Assembly (NCBI RefSeq): GCF_965222285.1 | Contig: NZ_OZ244942.1 | Span: 2,232,001 to 2,296,000 of the forward strand | Reading direction: 5' to 3' | DNA length: 64,000 nucleotides | Source: Tepidicaulis sp002389665 | GTDB taxonomy: Bacteria > Pseudomonadota > Alphaproteobacteria > Parvibaculales > Parvibaculaceae | Shown here: piece by piece, positions 7,842 through 17,767 of the stretch | Numbering within the stretch: position 1 is the first letter of the stretch | Layout of the letters: each line of letters starts with the position of its first letter | Translations under genes and position numbers: made by a program | Notes under the pieces: model-generated | Databases searched by the model: none | Seen by the model: only the letters and a program-made list of their open reading frames with translations | Told to the model about the DNA's origin: nothing

Positions 7842-10175
7842 ATGCCGCAAGACGATCCCTTTGACCTTGGCGCGATCCCGGAAGAGGAAACCGCCCGCTC
7901 CATCAGCGCCGCTGCCAGCGCCGGCATGCGCCCGCGTTATCTGCAAGGGCTGAACGCCGAGCAGCAAGCCGCCATCGAGGCGCTGGAAGGCCCGGTTCTG
8001 GTTCTGGCCGGGGCCGGCACGGGCAAAACGCGGGTTTTGACGACCCGCCTTGCCCACCTGCTTGCAACGCGCAAGGCCTGGCCGGGGCAAATCCTCGCCG
8101 TGACCTTCACGAACAAGGCTGCGAGGGAGATGCAGGAGCGCATCGGCCGGCTCATCGGCGGGGTGGTGGAAGGCATGCCCTGGCTCGGCACGTTCCACTC
8201 CATCGGCGCGAAAATTCTGCGCCGCCATGCCGAGCTTGTCGGCCTGCGCTCCGATTTCACGATCCTCGACACGGACGATCAAATCCGTCTGCTCAAGCAG
8301 CTCATCGAAGCGGAAGGCATTGACGAGAAGCGCTGGCCGGCGCGCCGCCTTGCCGCCCATCTCGACACATGGAAGAACCGCGGGCTGACGCCGGACCAAG
8401 TGCCCCAGGGCGAAGCCTTTGCTTATGCCAATGGCAAGGGCGCGGAGCTTTATGCCGCCTATCAGGCGCGCCTTAAAGTGCTGAACGCGGCCGATTTCGG
8501 CGATCTTCTGCTCGAATGCCTGCGCCTCTTTCAGGAGAACCCGGATGTACTGGCGGAATATCAAAACCGCTTCCGCTACATGCTGGTCGATGAATATCAG
8601 GACACCAATGTCGCCCAATATCTCTGGCTGCGCCTGCTTGCCCAGCAGCATAAGAATATCTGCTGCGTGGGCGATGACGACCAATCGATCTATGGCTGGC
8701 GCGGGGCGGAAGTCGACAACATCCTGAAATTCGAACAGGATTTTCCTGGCGCGAAAGTCATTCGCCTCGAACAGAATTACCGTTCGACGCCGCATATTCT
8801 GGGTGCCGCCTCCGGCCTTATCCGCGCTAATGAAAGCCGGCTCGGCAAAACGCTCTGGACCGAGCTTGATGAGGGCGAGCGCGTCACCGTGCAAGGGGTC
8901 TGGGACGGGGAAGAGGAAGCCCGCCAGATCGGCGAGAAAATCGAAGACATGATGCGCGAGGGCCATCCCTTGCACGAGATCGCCATTCTGGTGCGCGCGA
9001 GCTTCCAGATGCGCGAATTCGAAGACCGCTTCATCAATCTCGGCCTGCCCTACCGGGTGGTGGGCGGCCCGCGCTTTTACGAGCGCATGGAAATTCGCGA
9101 CGCCAACGCCTATTTCCGCCTGATCGCGCAGCCCGATGACGACCTGGCCTTCGAGCGGATCGTCAACAAGCCGCGCCGGGGCCTTGGCGACAAAGCCGTT
9201 CAGACCCTGCGCCAGCTTGCCCGCGCGCAAAACATCTCACTGATGCGCGCGGCCCGTCTTCTCATTCAGTCCGAAGAGCTGAAACAGCCGGCGCGGCGCA
9301 ACCTCACCGCCTTTATCGAAATGGTGGACCGCTGGCGCCATCTCATGGCCAGCATGCCGCATACGGAGCTTGCCGAAATCGTGCTCGATGAATCGGGCTA
9401 TGCCGAGATGTGGCAGAACGACAAATCCGCCGATGCGCCGGGCCGCCTCGACAACCTGAAAGAACTCGTGCGGGCGATGGAGCATTTCGAGAACCTGCTG
9501 GGCTATCTCGAACACATTTCCCTTGTCATGGATGTGCAGCAGTCGGAGAGCGAAGACAAAGTCAATCTCATGACGCTCCACTCGGCAAAGGGGCTGGAAT
9601 TCGACACGGTTTTCCTGCCGGGCTGGGAGGAAGGGCTGTTCCCGCACCAGCGCGCGCTCGATGAATCGGGCCTGGCGGGGCTGGAAGAGGAACGCCGTCT
9701 TGCCTATGTCGGCATCACGCGGGCGAAGAAACGCGCCCATCTTTCCTTTGCCGCCAACAGACGCATTCACAATCTCTGGCAAAGCGCCATTCCCTCCCGC
9801 TTCATCGACGAGCTGCCGCGCGAGCATGTGGAAGTGCTGGAAGCGGAAACGGGATACGGCTCCTATCAAAGCTTCGGGCAAAGCCGTTTCGAACACAGCT
9901 TCGAGACAAGCGATTATGGCAGCCCCGGCTGGCGGCGCGCCCAGGCGCAGGCCCATGGCGGGGCGATGCGCACGAGGGCGCCGCAGATCGAAGCGCAGGC
10001 GGAACTTGTCGCTACCTCCGATCCCTCGGCCTCGCGCTATGAAGTGGGTGAGCGCATCTTCCACCAGAAATTCGGTTATGGCCGCATTCAGCTGATCGAC
10101 GGCAACAAGCTGACCGTGAATTTCGAAAAAGCTGGCATCAAGAAAGTCATCGACACGTTCGTGGAGCGCCACTAG
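7842..10175 (+). CDS. UvrD/PcrA-type ATP-dependent DNA helicase
   Basis: A 777-residue superfamily 1A 3'-5' helicase for nucleotide excision and mismatch repair and replication-fork maintenance. Motifs appear in order: Q motif in LNAEQQAAIEALEG, Walker A AGAGTGKT (56-63), FTNKAAREM, DEYQDTN (Walker B), GDDDQSIYGWRGA, QNYRS, TLHSAKGLEFD and YVGITRAKKR. The C-terminus has a Tudor-like tail (YEVGERIFHQKFGYGRI), as in PcrA/UvrD, that contacts RNA polymerase. prmA begins 3 bp after the stop. Confidence 0.93.
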   Translation: MPQDDPFDLGAIPEEETARSISAAASAGMRPRYLQGLNAEQQAAIEALEGPVLVLAGAGTGKTRVLTTRLAHLLATRKAWPGQILAVTFTNKAAREMQERIGRLIGGVVEGMPWLGTFHSIGAKILRRHAELVGLRSDFTILDTDDQIRLLKQLIEAEGIDEKRWPARRLAAHLDTWKNRGLTPDQVPQGEAFAYANGKGAELYAAYQARLKVLNAADFGDLLLECLRLFQENPDVLAEYQNRFRYMLVDEYQDTNVAQYLWLRLLAQQHKNICCVGDDDQSIYGWRGAEVDNILKFEQDFPGAKVIRLEQNYRSTPHILGAASGLIRANESRLGKTLWTELDEGERVTVQGVWDGEEEARQIGEKIEDMMREGHPLHEIAILVRASFQMREFEDRFINLGLPYRVVGGPRFYERMEIRDANAYFRLIAQPDDDLAFERIVNKPRRGLGDKAVQTLRQLARAQNISLMRAARLLIQSEELKQPARRNLTAFIEMVDRWRHLMASMPHTELAEIVLDESGYAEMWQNDKSADAPGRLDNLKELVRAMEHFENLLGYLEHISLVMDVQQSESEDKVNLMTLHSAKGLEFDTVFLPGWEEGLFPHQRALDESGLAGLEEERRLAYVGITRAKKRAHLSFAANRRIHNLWQSAIPSRFIDELPREHVEVLEAETGYGSYQSFGQSRFEHSFETSDYGSPGWRRAQAQAHGGAMRTRAPQIEAQAELVATSDPSASRYEVGERIFHQKFGYGRIQLIDGNKLTVNFEKAGIKKVIDTFVERH

Positions 10176-10178
10176 GCC

Positions 10179-11105
10179 ATGTCATCCCTACCGCAAGAGA
10201 CCGAAGCAAATGCCGGTCAATGGAAAGCCACTCTGGTGCTGGGCGCGGACCTCATCAAAGAAAATCTTGCCGATGCGCTGTCCGATTTCTGGCAATGGAT
10301 GGTGGAGCCGGAGCCCGTCGCCCTTTCGCTTGTAGAAGTCGAAGAAAATGCGAGCTGGGCCGTCGAGGCCTATTATCTCGATGCGCCGGACGAAGAAGCG
10401 CTCACAAAAGCGCTCTCGCCTTTCTTTGACGAACATGGCGCGGCGATGCCGCCGCTGAAGGTCGAGCAATTGCCCGACCTCGATTGGGTCGCCCGTTCCC
10501 TTGAAGGGCTGACACCCATCGAAACCCAGCGCTTTTTCATTCACGGCGCCCATAACCGCGATGTGCGCCCGGCGGGCAAATATACGCTTGCCGTGGAAGC
10601 AGGCCTTGCCTTCGGCACGGGGCATCACCCGACGACCTATGGCTGCCTGACCATGATCGAGGAAATCGCGCGGCGCCGCCCTATCACGAACGCGCTGGAT
10701 CTCGGCTGCGGGACGGGGCTTCTCGCCCTTGCTCTTGCCCGCCTGACACGGCGCAAAGTGCTGGCGAGCGACATCGACCCCGTGGCGGTCAAAGTGACGA
10801 AGGAAAATGCGGCCGCCAACGATCTCGGCCCTTTTATCGAGGCGGTAACGGCGCGGGGCTTTGCCCATGCGCGGATCACCCAGAAAGCGCCCTTCGATCT
10901 CATCGTTGCCAATATTCTCGCCCGCCCCCTCGTTTCCCTTGCAAGGGACATGGAGCGGCATCTGGCGCCGGGCGGGGAGATTATCCTTTCCGGCATTCTG
11001 GAAACCCAGGAAAACATGGTGGCGAGCGCCTTCCGCGACCAGGGGCTGCACCTTTTCCGCCGCCAGATTATCGGCGATTGGGTGATCCTGCATCTGAAAG
11101 GCTAA
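10179..11105 (+). CDS. prmA: Ribosomal protein L11 methyltransferase
   Basis: A 308-residue SAM-dependent methyltransferase that trimethylates L11 lysines and the N-terminus. The catalytic half shows the PrmA-specific AFGTGHHPTT segment, motif I LDLGCGTGLLAL, acidic loop ASDIDPVAV and the active-site-like NILARPL. The N-terminal ~120 residues form the substrate-recognition domain, divergent as usual in alphaproteobacteria. It directly follows the helicase and is probably in the same transcript. Confidence 0.92.
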   Translation: MSSLPQETEANAGQWKATLVLGADLIKENLADALSDFWQWMVEPEPVALSLVEVEENASWAVEAYYLDAPDEEALTKALSPFFDEHGAAMPPLKVEQLPDLDWVARSLEGLTPIETQRFFIHGAHNRDVRPAGKYTLAVEAGLAFGTGHHPTTYGCLTMIEEIARRRPITNALDLGCGTGLLALALARLTRRKVLASDIDPVAVKVTKENAAANDLGPFIEAVTARGFAHARITQKAPFDLIVANILARPLVSLARDMERHLAPGGEIILSGILETQENMVASAFRDQGLHLFRRQIIGDWVILHLKG

Positions 11106-11151
11106 ACGCCTCCCTCTTGACCTGCCAGCCGCCGGAGCACACTTTATTCTC

Positions 11152-12969
11152 ATGTTTCAGACATATGATGACAGTGCAGACCCCACCCTCGGCGCGGCGC
11201 GTGTTGCCCGCCTGCGCGCCCTTTTAAAGGAAGAGGGCCTTGCGGGTTTTCTCATTCCCCGCGCCGACGAGCATCAGGGCGAATATGTGCCCCCGCGCGC
11301 CGAGCGCCTGAAATGGCTGACCGGCTTTTCCGGGTCCGCCGGCATGGCCGCCGTGCTGGAAGAAAAGGCTGCCGTCTTTGTCGATGGACGCTACACACTG
11401 CAGGTACGCGAGCAGGTCGACACGGAGATTTTCGAGACATGCCACATGGTGGATATGCCGCTCGGTACCTGGCTCGCCAAGCACCTGAAAGGTGGCGCAA
11501 AGCTTGCCTATGATCCCTGGCTGCACACGGTGGACGGCGTAGCGCGGCTGAAAAAAGCGCTGGCCGAAACAGGCGCCGAGCTTGTGCCTGTTACCGAAAA
11601 TCTCATCGACCATATTTGGGAAGATCAGCCCCCGCCCCCCGCCGCAAAAGTTGAAGCCCATAGCACGGAGCTTGCCGGGGAAGCGGCGCAGGAAAAGCTG
11701 GCGCGGGTGGCCAAGGTGCTGGAAGGCAAGAAGGCCGATGCCGCGGTCCTCACCATGCCGGATTCCATTGCTTGGCTTTTCAATATTCGCGGCGGCGACG
11801 TTTCCCATACGCCATTGCCGCTTTCCTTCTCCATTCTGCAGGCCGATGGCAGCGCCGATCTTTTCATCGACAGCGCCAAGCTGAGCGATGAGACGCGCGC
11901 GCATCTGGGCAATGTCGTCACGCTGCACGAGCCGGACGCGTTTGGCGTCAATCTCGGCGAGCTCGGGGAAAGCGGCGCCCATGTGCAGATCGATCCGGCT
12001 AGCTGCGCGGACTGGATCAACGACAAGCTCATCGCTTCCGGCGCCAAAGTGCAGCACGGCGCGGACCCTTGCGAGCTGCCGAAGGCCTGCAAGAACGAGC
12101 GCGAGGTGAAAGGCGCGAAAGACGCCCATGAACGGGACGGCGCGGCGCTTGTCCGTTTCCTCGCCTGGCTCGATGCCAATGCCCCGCTCGGCGAAGTGGA
12201 TGAGATCTCGGCGGCCAAGCAGCTGGAAGCTTTCCGCGCAGAAACGGGGGCGCTCAAAGACATCAGCTTCGACACGATTTCAGGGGCGGGCGAGCACGGC
12301 GCCGTCGTCCATTACCGGGTAACGGAAGGCACGAACCGCAAGCTCGATGTGGGCGAGCTCTATCTCGTCGATTCCGGCGCGCAATATCTCGACGGCACGA
12401 CGGATGTGACGCGCACCATCGCCATCGGCAAACCGTCGGCGGAAATGAAAGACCGCTTCACCCGCGTCCTCAAAGGCCACATCGCCCTTTCCATGGCCCG
12501 CTTTCCGGAAGGCACGACCGGCGCGCAGCTCGACGCGCTTGCCCGCATGGCCCTCTGGCAGGCCGGGCTCGACTTCGACCATGGCACGGGCCATGGCGTC
12601 GGCTCTTATCTGTCCGTTCACGAAGGCCCGCAGCGCATTTCAAAGGCCGGGCACGAGCCGCTCCGCCCCGGTATGATCGTCTCCAACGAGCCGGGCTATT
12701 ACAAGACCGGGGCCTACGGCATCCGCATCGAAAACCTGCAAGTCGTCACCCCCGCGGCCATGATCGATGGCGGCGAGCGGCCCATGCTCGGGTTTGAAAC
12801 GCTGACCCTTGCCCCGATCGACCGGCGGCTGATCGACCCGGCGCTTTTGAACACGGATGAACGCGCCTGGCTCAACGCTTATCACGCGCGGGTGGAAAAG
12901 GTGCTGACGGAGAAACTTACAGATGAGCAGGAACGGGCATGGCTGAGCGAGGCCTGTCGCCCTGTCTAG
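11152..12969 (+). CDS. Xaa-Pro aminopeptidase, M24B family, long three-domain form
   Basis: A 605-residue cytosolic metallopeptidase removing N-terminal residues before proline. Two creatinase-N-like domains come first (RADEHQGEYVPPRAERL; GSAGMAAVL), then the pita-bread catalytic domain. The dinuclear metal ligands can be seen: two Asp in VDSGAQYLDGTTDVTRT, His in GTGHGVGSYLSVHEGP, Glu in SNEPGYYKTGAYGIRIEN and Glu in LGFETLTLAP. Length matches the ~600-residue APP1-like form, not the ~440-residue E. coli PepP. It is convergent with ligA, 13 bp apart. Confidence 0.9.
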   Translation: MFQTYDDSADPTLGAARVARLRALLKEEGLAGFLIPRADEHQGEYVPPRAERLKWLTGFSGSAGMAAVLEEKAAVFVDGRYTLQVREQVDTEIFETCHMVDMPLGTWLAKHLKGGAKLAYDPWLHTVDGVARLKKALAETGAELVPVTENLIDHIWEDQPPPPAAKVEAHSTELAGEAAQEKLARVAKVLEGKKADAAVLTMPDSIAWLFNIRGGDVSHTPLPLSFSILQADGSADLFIDSAKLSDETRAHLGNVVTLHEPDAFGVNLGELGESGAHVQIDPASCADWINDKLIASGAKVQHGADPCELPKACKNEREVKGAKDAHERDGAALVRFLAWLDANAPLGEVDEISAAKQLEAFRAETGALKDISFDTISGAGEHGAVVHYRVTEGTNRKLDVGELYLVDSGAQYLDGTTDVTRTIAIGKPSAEMKDRFTRVLKGHIALSMARFPEGTTGAQLDALARMALWQAGLDFDHGTGHGVGSYLSVHEGPQRISKAGHEPLRPGMIVSNEPGYYKTGAYGIRIENLQVVTPAAMIDGGERPMLGFETLTLAPIDRRLIDPALLNTDERAWLNAYHARVEKVLTEKLTDEQERAWLSEACRPV

Positions 12970-12982
12970 GCTCTCTTGAAAG

Positions 12983-15100
12983 TCAGTGGCCTTCGATCAG
13001 ATCGAGCCAGCCCTGCTCGTCCAATATCTGAATATCGAGCTCCTGCGCCTTTTTGAGCTTCGAGCCTGCGCCCGGCCCGGCTACCAGAATATCGGTCTTG
13101 GCCGAAACGGAGCCTGAAACCTTGGCGCCAAGCGATTCAGCTTTGGCTTTGGCTTCCGAACGGGTGAAAAGCTCCAGCGAGCCGGTAAAAACAACGGTCT
13201 TGCCGGCAACGGGCGAGCCCGTTTCCTGCGCCTCGAGCGGCTCGGGCGCAACGCCTGCGGCAAGCAGCGCCTCCACCGCTTCGCGGTTATGCTCTTCCTG
13301 GAAGAAATCGACGACTGCCTCGGCCACCACCTCACCGATCCCGTCGATGGATAAAAGCTCCTGATAGGCTTCGCTCCCGGGGGCGCTCGCCTCTTTCATC
13401 GCCGCCATCAATGCTTCGATGCTGCCATAGGAACGGGCAAGCAGCCGCGCCGTCGTCTCGCCGATATGGCGGATACCGAGCGCGAAAAGGAAACGGTCGA
13501 GCCTGACCTTCCGCCGCTCCTCAATGGCCGCGAAAAGGTTCTTGGCGGAGGTATCGCCCCAGCCTTCCTTGTCCTTCAGCTTTTTCAGGCTTTTCTTGTC
13601 CCGCTCTTCCAGCGTGAAAATATCCGCCGGGCGCATGATCCGCCCGTCATGATAAAAAGCCTCAACCTGCTTAGCGCCCAGCCCTTCGATATCGAAGGCA
13701 TTGCGCGAGACGAAGTGCTTCAGCCGCTCCACCGCTTGCGCCGGGCAAACAAGGCCGCCCGTGCAGCGGCGCACCGCATCGGGCTTGCCGGTCTTCGGGT
13801 TGATCTCCCGCACCGCATGAGAGCCGCATTCGGGGCAGGTCTCGGGAAACTCATAAGGCTTTGCCCCTTTCGGGCGATGTTCTTCCATCACCCGCACGAT
13901 CTGCGGAATGACATCGCCTGCCCGCTGCACCACCACCGTGTCGCCGATGCGCACGTCCTTACGGGCAATCTCGTCTTCATTATGGAGGGTCGCATTGGAA
14001 ACGACGACGCCGCCAACGGTGACGGGCTTGAGCCGGGCCACCGGCGTCAGCGCGCCGGTGCGGCCCACTTGAATGTCGATAGCCTCCAGCACCGTCACGG
14101 CCTGCTCGGCGGGGAACTTATGGGCGATCGCCCAGCGCGGGCTGCGCGAGACGAAACCGAGCCGGCCCTGCAGGTCCAGCCGGTCGACCTTGTAAACGAT
14201 CCCGTCAATGTCATAGCCGAGCGTGGCGCGCTGCTCTTCAACCTCGCGGTAAAAGGCGAGCATTTCTTCCGCACTGGCGCAGCGGCGCATCAAGGGGTTG
14301 GTAGCAAAGCCCCAGCGGCCCATCGCCTCGATAACACCCATCTGCGTGTGAGCCGGCAGACCGCTCACATCGCCCCAGGCATAAGCGAAAAAGCGCAAGG
14401 GCCGCTGACGGGTGATGCTGGAATCGAGCTGGCGGAGCGAGCCCGCGGCGGCATTGCGCGGATTGGCGAAAATCGGCTTGCCGTCTTTTTCCTGACGCTC
14501 GTTCAACGCCGCAAAATCCGCGTGGCTCATATAAACCTCGCCGCGCACCTCGAAGACCTCCGGCATGTCCCTAGCCTTCACCTCCAACGGAATATCGCCG
14601 ATGGTGCGCAGATTGGCGGTAACGTTCTCCCCCTCCCGCCCATCGCCGCGCGTTGCGCCAAGCACGAACTTGCCCTTCTCATAGCGCAGCGAGGCGGAAA
14701 GCCCGTCGATCTTGGGCTCGGCGGTAAGGAAAAGCTCTTCGCCTTCCTTAAGGTTCAGGAACCGGCGGATGCGGGCGAGAAAATCTTCCAGGTCTTCATC
14801 GGAAAAGGCATTGGAAAGAGAAAGCATCGGCACCTTGTGCACGACTTTCTCGAATTTTTCCGATGGCGCCGCGCCGACACGCTGGCTCGGACTGTCCTCA
14901 CGGATAAGGCCGGGAAAACGCTTTTCGATTTCATCGTTGCGCTGACGCAGCCGGTCATAGTCCGCATCGGAAATCTCCGGCGCATCCTCGCCGTGATAAA
15001 GCGCATCGTGCCGGGCGATCTCTTCGGCCAGCCGCTCGAGTTCTCTCGCCGCTTCTTCTTCGGAAAGATCGGCAACTTTTATTTTTTCTTCCACGCTCAC
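12983..15100 (-). CDS. ligA: NAD+-dependent DNA ligase
   Basis: A 705-residue NAD-dependent ligase that seals nicks in replication and repair. Adenylation domain with KIDG nucleophile Lys130, GATRGDGREGE, OB-fold, four-Cys zinc finger (CPECGSHAV then RRCTGGLVC), HhH repeats (IDGIGEVVAEAVVDFF) and a C-terminal BRCT domain beginning GKTVVFTGSL. Length is typical. The GTG start overlaps the recN TGA stop (GTGA), so translation is probably coupled. ligA next to recN and bamD after the dcw cluster is a common alphaproteobacterial order. Confidence 0.95.
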   Translation of the reverse strand: MSVEEKIKVADLSEEEAARELERLAEEIARHDALYHGEDAPEISDADYDRLRQRNDEIEKRFPGLIREDSPSQRVGAAPSEKFEKVVHKVPMLSLSNAFSDEDLEDFLARIRRFLNLKEGEELFLTAEPKIDGLSASLRYEKGKFVLGATRGDGREGENVTANLRTIGDIPLEVKARDMPEVFEVRGEVYMSHADFAALNERQEKDGKPIFANPRNAAAGSLRQLDSSITRQRPLRFFAYAWGDVSGLPAHTQMGVIEAMGRWGFATNPLMRRCASAEEMLAFYREVEEQRATLGYDIDGIVYKVDRLDLQGRLGFVSRSPRWAIAHKFPAEQAVTVLEAIDIQVGRTGALTPVARLKPVTVGGVVVSNATLHNEDEIARKDVRIGDTVVVQRAGDVIPQIVRVMEEHRPKGAKPYEFPETCPECGSHAVREINPKTGKPDAVRRCTGGLVCPAQAVERLKHFVSRNAFDIEGLGAKQVEAFYHDGRIMRPADIFTLEERDKKSLKKLKDKEGWGDTSAKNLFAAIEERRKVRLDRFLFALGIRHIGETTARLLARSYGSIEALMAAMKEASAPGSEAYQELLSIDGIGEVVAEAVVDFFQEEHNREAVEALLAAGVAPEPLEAQETGSPVAGKTVVFTGSLELFTRSEAKAKAESLGAKVSGSVSAKTDILVAGPGAGSKLKKAQELDIQILDEQGWLDLIEGH

Positions 15101-16776
15101 TCCGCGCTCCCGATCAGCCTGTCCGCGGCAGCGCGCGCTTCTTCCGTCACCGTGGCGCCGGCCAGCATACGGGCGATTTCCTCACGCCGGTCGGAGCTTG
15201 AAAGGCGGGCGACCTGCGTTGCGACCGGCGCGTCCTTGGATTTGCCCTTTGCGGCTTTGGAAATGCGCAAATGGTGGTGCGCCCGCGCGGCCACTTGCGG
15301 TGAATGGGTGACGACCAGTACCTGAGCTGTGCGGGCAAGCTCGGCAAGGCGCACGCCCACGGCTTCCGCCACCGCGCCGCCGACACCGCTATCCACCTCA
15401 TCAAAAATCAGCGTCGGCGCGCTGCCTGCCGAGGCAAGCGCGACTTTCAGCGCCAGGATGAAGCGCGACAGCTCACCGCCCGAGGCGATCTTGATCAACG
15501 GCCCGAGCGGCGAGCCCGGATTGGTGGCAATGAGGAAGGACACACGGTCTATGCCCTCCGCCCCGCCCTCTTCCGGCGGCAGCGTTTCCACCCGCGTATG
15601 GAAAGTCGCTTTTTCAAGTTTAAGAGGCACAAGCTCGCGGGCGACGATCTTATCGAGTTTTTCCGCTGCCTTAACGCGCTTGTCGGAGAGAAGCTGAGCT
15701 GCCTTGGCATAGGCTGCTTCCGCCTCGCCCACGGCTTTTTCATAACGCCCGAGCGCTGCCGCCCCATCGTCGATATCGGCAAGCTCGGCGGCCATGCGCT
15801 CCTGCAACGCAGGCAGCTCGTCGACCTGGACATTGTGTTTGCGGGCAAGCGCGCGCAGGGCAAAGAGCCGGGTTTCGGTATGTTCCAGCCTGTCGGGATC
15901 GAATTCGAGCCCGCGCACTGTATCATCAAGCAGCGCTTCGGCCTCGCTCGCCTCGGCCAGCGTGCGCTCCAGCGCGGCAAGCACCGGTTCGAGCCGCCCG
16001 GCAGCCTGAGGCGCGGCCCGCTCCAGCCGGCGCATGGCAAGGTTGATACGCGCGTCGAGCCCCGCATCGCCGGCCAGCGCCTGTTGCGCAGCAACCAGTT
16101 CCTCGGAAATCTTTTCCGCATGCATCAGCAAGGAGCGTTCTTCGGCGAGTTTTTCTTCTTCGCCCTCTTCCGGCGCGAGATCGGAGAGCTCTTCGAGCGC
16201 ATGGGTGAGGAAAGCGCGCTCCGCTTCCGCACGCTCAAGGCGGGTCCGGTGAGCGTTCAAAACCGACTGGGCTTCTGACATCGCCTTGTAGGCGCTGCGC
16301 ACGGCCTGCGCTTCTTTCTCGCAATGGGCAAAAGCATCGAGCACCGCACGGTGGCCCGACACATCCAGAAGGCCGCGCTCATCATGCTGGCCGTGAATTT
16401 CCACAAGCCGCTCGCCCACCTCACGCAGCAGCGCCACACTGACCGGCTGATCGTTGATGAAAGCGCGGGTGCGTCCATCCGCCGTTTGCACCCGGCGCAG
16501 GATAAGATCGCCGTCGCTGGAAAGCTCCTGGGCAGCCAGAAGCGCGCGGGCGGGATGATCGCCGCCCACGTCAAAGATAGCGGTGACGGAACCCTTGTCC
16601 GTGCCTTGCGCCACAAGCCCCGCATCGGCGCGGGCGCCCATGGCAAGGCCGAGCGCATCGAGAAGAATGGATTTACCTGCGCCCGTCTCACCCGTCAGCG
16701 CGCAGAGCCCGCCTTCAAGCGTAAGATCGAGCCTATCGATCAAAACGATGTCCCGGATGGACAACGCGACAAGCAT
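15097..16776 (-). CDS. recN: DNA repair protein RecN
   Basis: A 559-residue SMC-like ATPase acting in double-strand-break repair. Walker A GETGAGKS (residues 29-36), an N-terminal ATPase half, a central coiled-coil rich in Glu/Ala/Leu, ABC signature region SGGELSRF and Walker B LIFDEVDSGVGG. Starting at MLVALSIRDIVLIDRL (16776) matches the family; an in-frame ATG at 16803 would overlap the bamD stop region. It begins 9 bp after bamD and overlaps ligA, so bamD-recN-ligA appears to be one operon. Confidence 0.94.
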   Translation of the reverse strand: MLVALSIRDIVLIDRLDLTLEGGLCALTGETGAGKSILLDALGLAMGARADAGLVAQGTDKGSVTAIFDVGGDHPARALLAAQELSSDGDLILRRVQTADGRTRAFINDQPVSVALLREVGERLVEIHGQHDERGLLDVSGHRAVLDAFAHCEKEAQAVRSAYKAMSEAQSVLNAHRTRLERAEAERAFLTHALEELSDLAPEEGEEEKLAEERSLLMHAEKISEELVAAQQALAGDAGLDARINLAMRRLERAAPQAAGRLEPVLAALERTLAEASEAEALLDDTVRGLEFDPDRLEHTETRLFALRALARKHNVQVDELPALQERMAAELADIDDGAAALGRYEKAVGEAEAAYAKAAQLLSDKRVKAAEKLDKIVARELVPLKLEKATFHTRVETLPPEEGGAEGIDRVSFLIATNPGSPLGPLIKIASGGELSRFILALKVALASAGSAPTLIFDEVDSGVGGAVAEAVGVRLAELARTAQVLVVTHSPQVAARAHHHLRISKAAKGKSKDAPVATQVARLSSSDRREEIARMLAGATVTEEARAAADRLIGSAE

Positions 16777-16784
16777 GTCCGCCC

Positions 16785-17633
16785 CTAAAAAACGGATTTC
16801 CACGCCTGGCTGATCCAGGACGCTTCGTTTTCCTTCGGCTCAAGTCCCTTATCGGCCAGCAGCGCATAACTGTCTTCATACCAGCGGCTGCCGGGGAAAT
16901 TGTGCCCCAGGATCGCCGCCGCCGTTTGCGCTTCCGGCGCAATGCCGAGCGAGAGATAGGCTTCGGTGAGCCGGTGCAGCGCTTCGGGCGTGTGCGTCGT
17001 CGTCTGGTAATTCTCGATCACTGCACGAAAGCGGTTGATCGCTGCCAGATAGTTGCGCTGATTGAGGTAATAGCGCCCGATCTCCATTTCCTTGCCCGCA
17101 AGGTGGTCGATCGTCAGTTCCAGCTTCAGCTGCGCATCGCGGGAATATTTGCTGTCCGGATACCGGCGCAGCACTTCCAGAAGCGCGGCATAAGCCTGCT
17201 CGGTAATCTTCTGGTCGCGGCGCACATCCGAAATGCGCTCGTAATAGGAAAGCGCGACAAGGTAATGGGCATAAGAGGCCTCATCGCCGCCCGGATAAAG
17301 CGCAATGAAACGCTGGGCGGCGAGAATAGCCGTGTCGTATTCATTGATCTTGTAATAGGTATAGGCGGCCATCAGCATGGCCCGGCGCGCCCAAACCGAA
17401 TAGGGGTGCTGGCGCTCCACCTCGTCGAACTCGGTCGCAGCGCGGCGGTAATCCCCCGCTTCCAGGTAATCGAGCGCCTTATTGTAAATGGCCTCGACGG
17501 GGCGCTCTTCATAGGCGATTTCTTCTTCACCATCGGAGGAGCAGCCGGCAAGCACGAGCGCGGCCATTACGCAGAGCACAGCCGGAAACAAACGGCGGCC
17601 TGCCCCACCCCTCAAGAAATCAAAATACGGCAC
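16785..17633 (-). CDS. bamD: Outer membrane assembly lipoprotein BamD
   Basis: A 282-residue outer-membrane lipoprotein of the BAM beta-barrel insertion complex. Signal peptide with lipobox LAGC (Cys31), then TPR repeats, with diagnostic family text YNKALDYLEAGDYRRAATEFDEVERQHPYS and YAHYLVALSYYE. Length is normal. It has its own intergenic region of about 130 bp behind lpxC and leads the bamD-recN-ligA group. Confidence 0.94.
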   Translation of the reverse strand: MPYFDFLRGGAGRRLFPAVLCVMAALVLAGCSSDGEEEIAYEERPVEAIYNKALDYLEAGDYRRAATEFDEVERQHPYSVWARRAMLMAAYTYYKINEYDTAILAAQRFIALYPGGDEASYAHYLVALSYYERISDVRRDQKITEQAYAALLEVLRRYPDSKYSRDAQLKLELTIDHLAGKEMEIGRYYLNQRNYLAAINRFRAVIENYQTTTHTPEALHRLTEAYLSLGIAPEAQTAAAILGHNFPGSRWYEDSYALLADKGLEPKENEASWISQAWKSVF

Positions 17634-17692
17634 GTAACGTTTCCATTCGTTGCTGAAACGGGAATCGGGTGCATCGCCCCTTCGAGGGCGCG

Positions 17693-17698
17693 ACTATA
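17693..17698 (-). promoter_or_regulatory. Possible bamD -10 element
   Basis: On the minus strand TGC-TATAGT resembles an extended -10, about 60 bp before the bamD start. There is no convincing -35 at 16-18 bp. Offered only as the best candidate in this gap. Confidence 0.25.
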
Positions 17699-17767
17699 GC
17701 AGGGCTGAGCGCCGCGCCATAGAGCCCGCAAGGGCCGTTTTGGGGGATTTTGAAGGGAAAGCCCGGC

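Noticed and set aside
7785..9230. 481-codon minus-strand ORF opposite the helicase
   Set aside because: Shadow of the UvrD-type helicase, whose motifs are intact on the plus strand.
13466..15325. 619-codon plus-strand ORF opposite ligA
   Set aside because: High-GC antisense frame; ligA motifs are complete on the minus strand.
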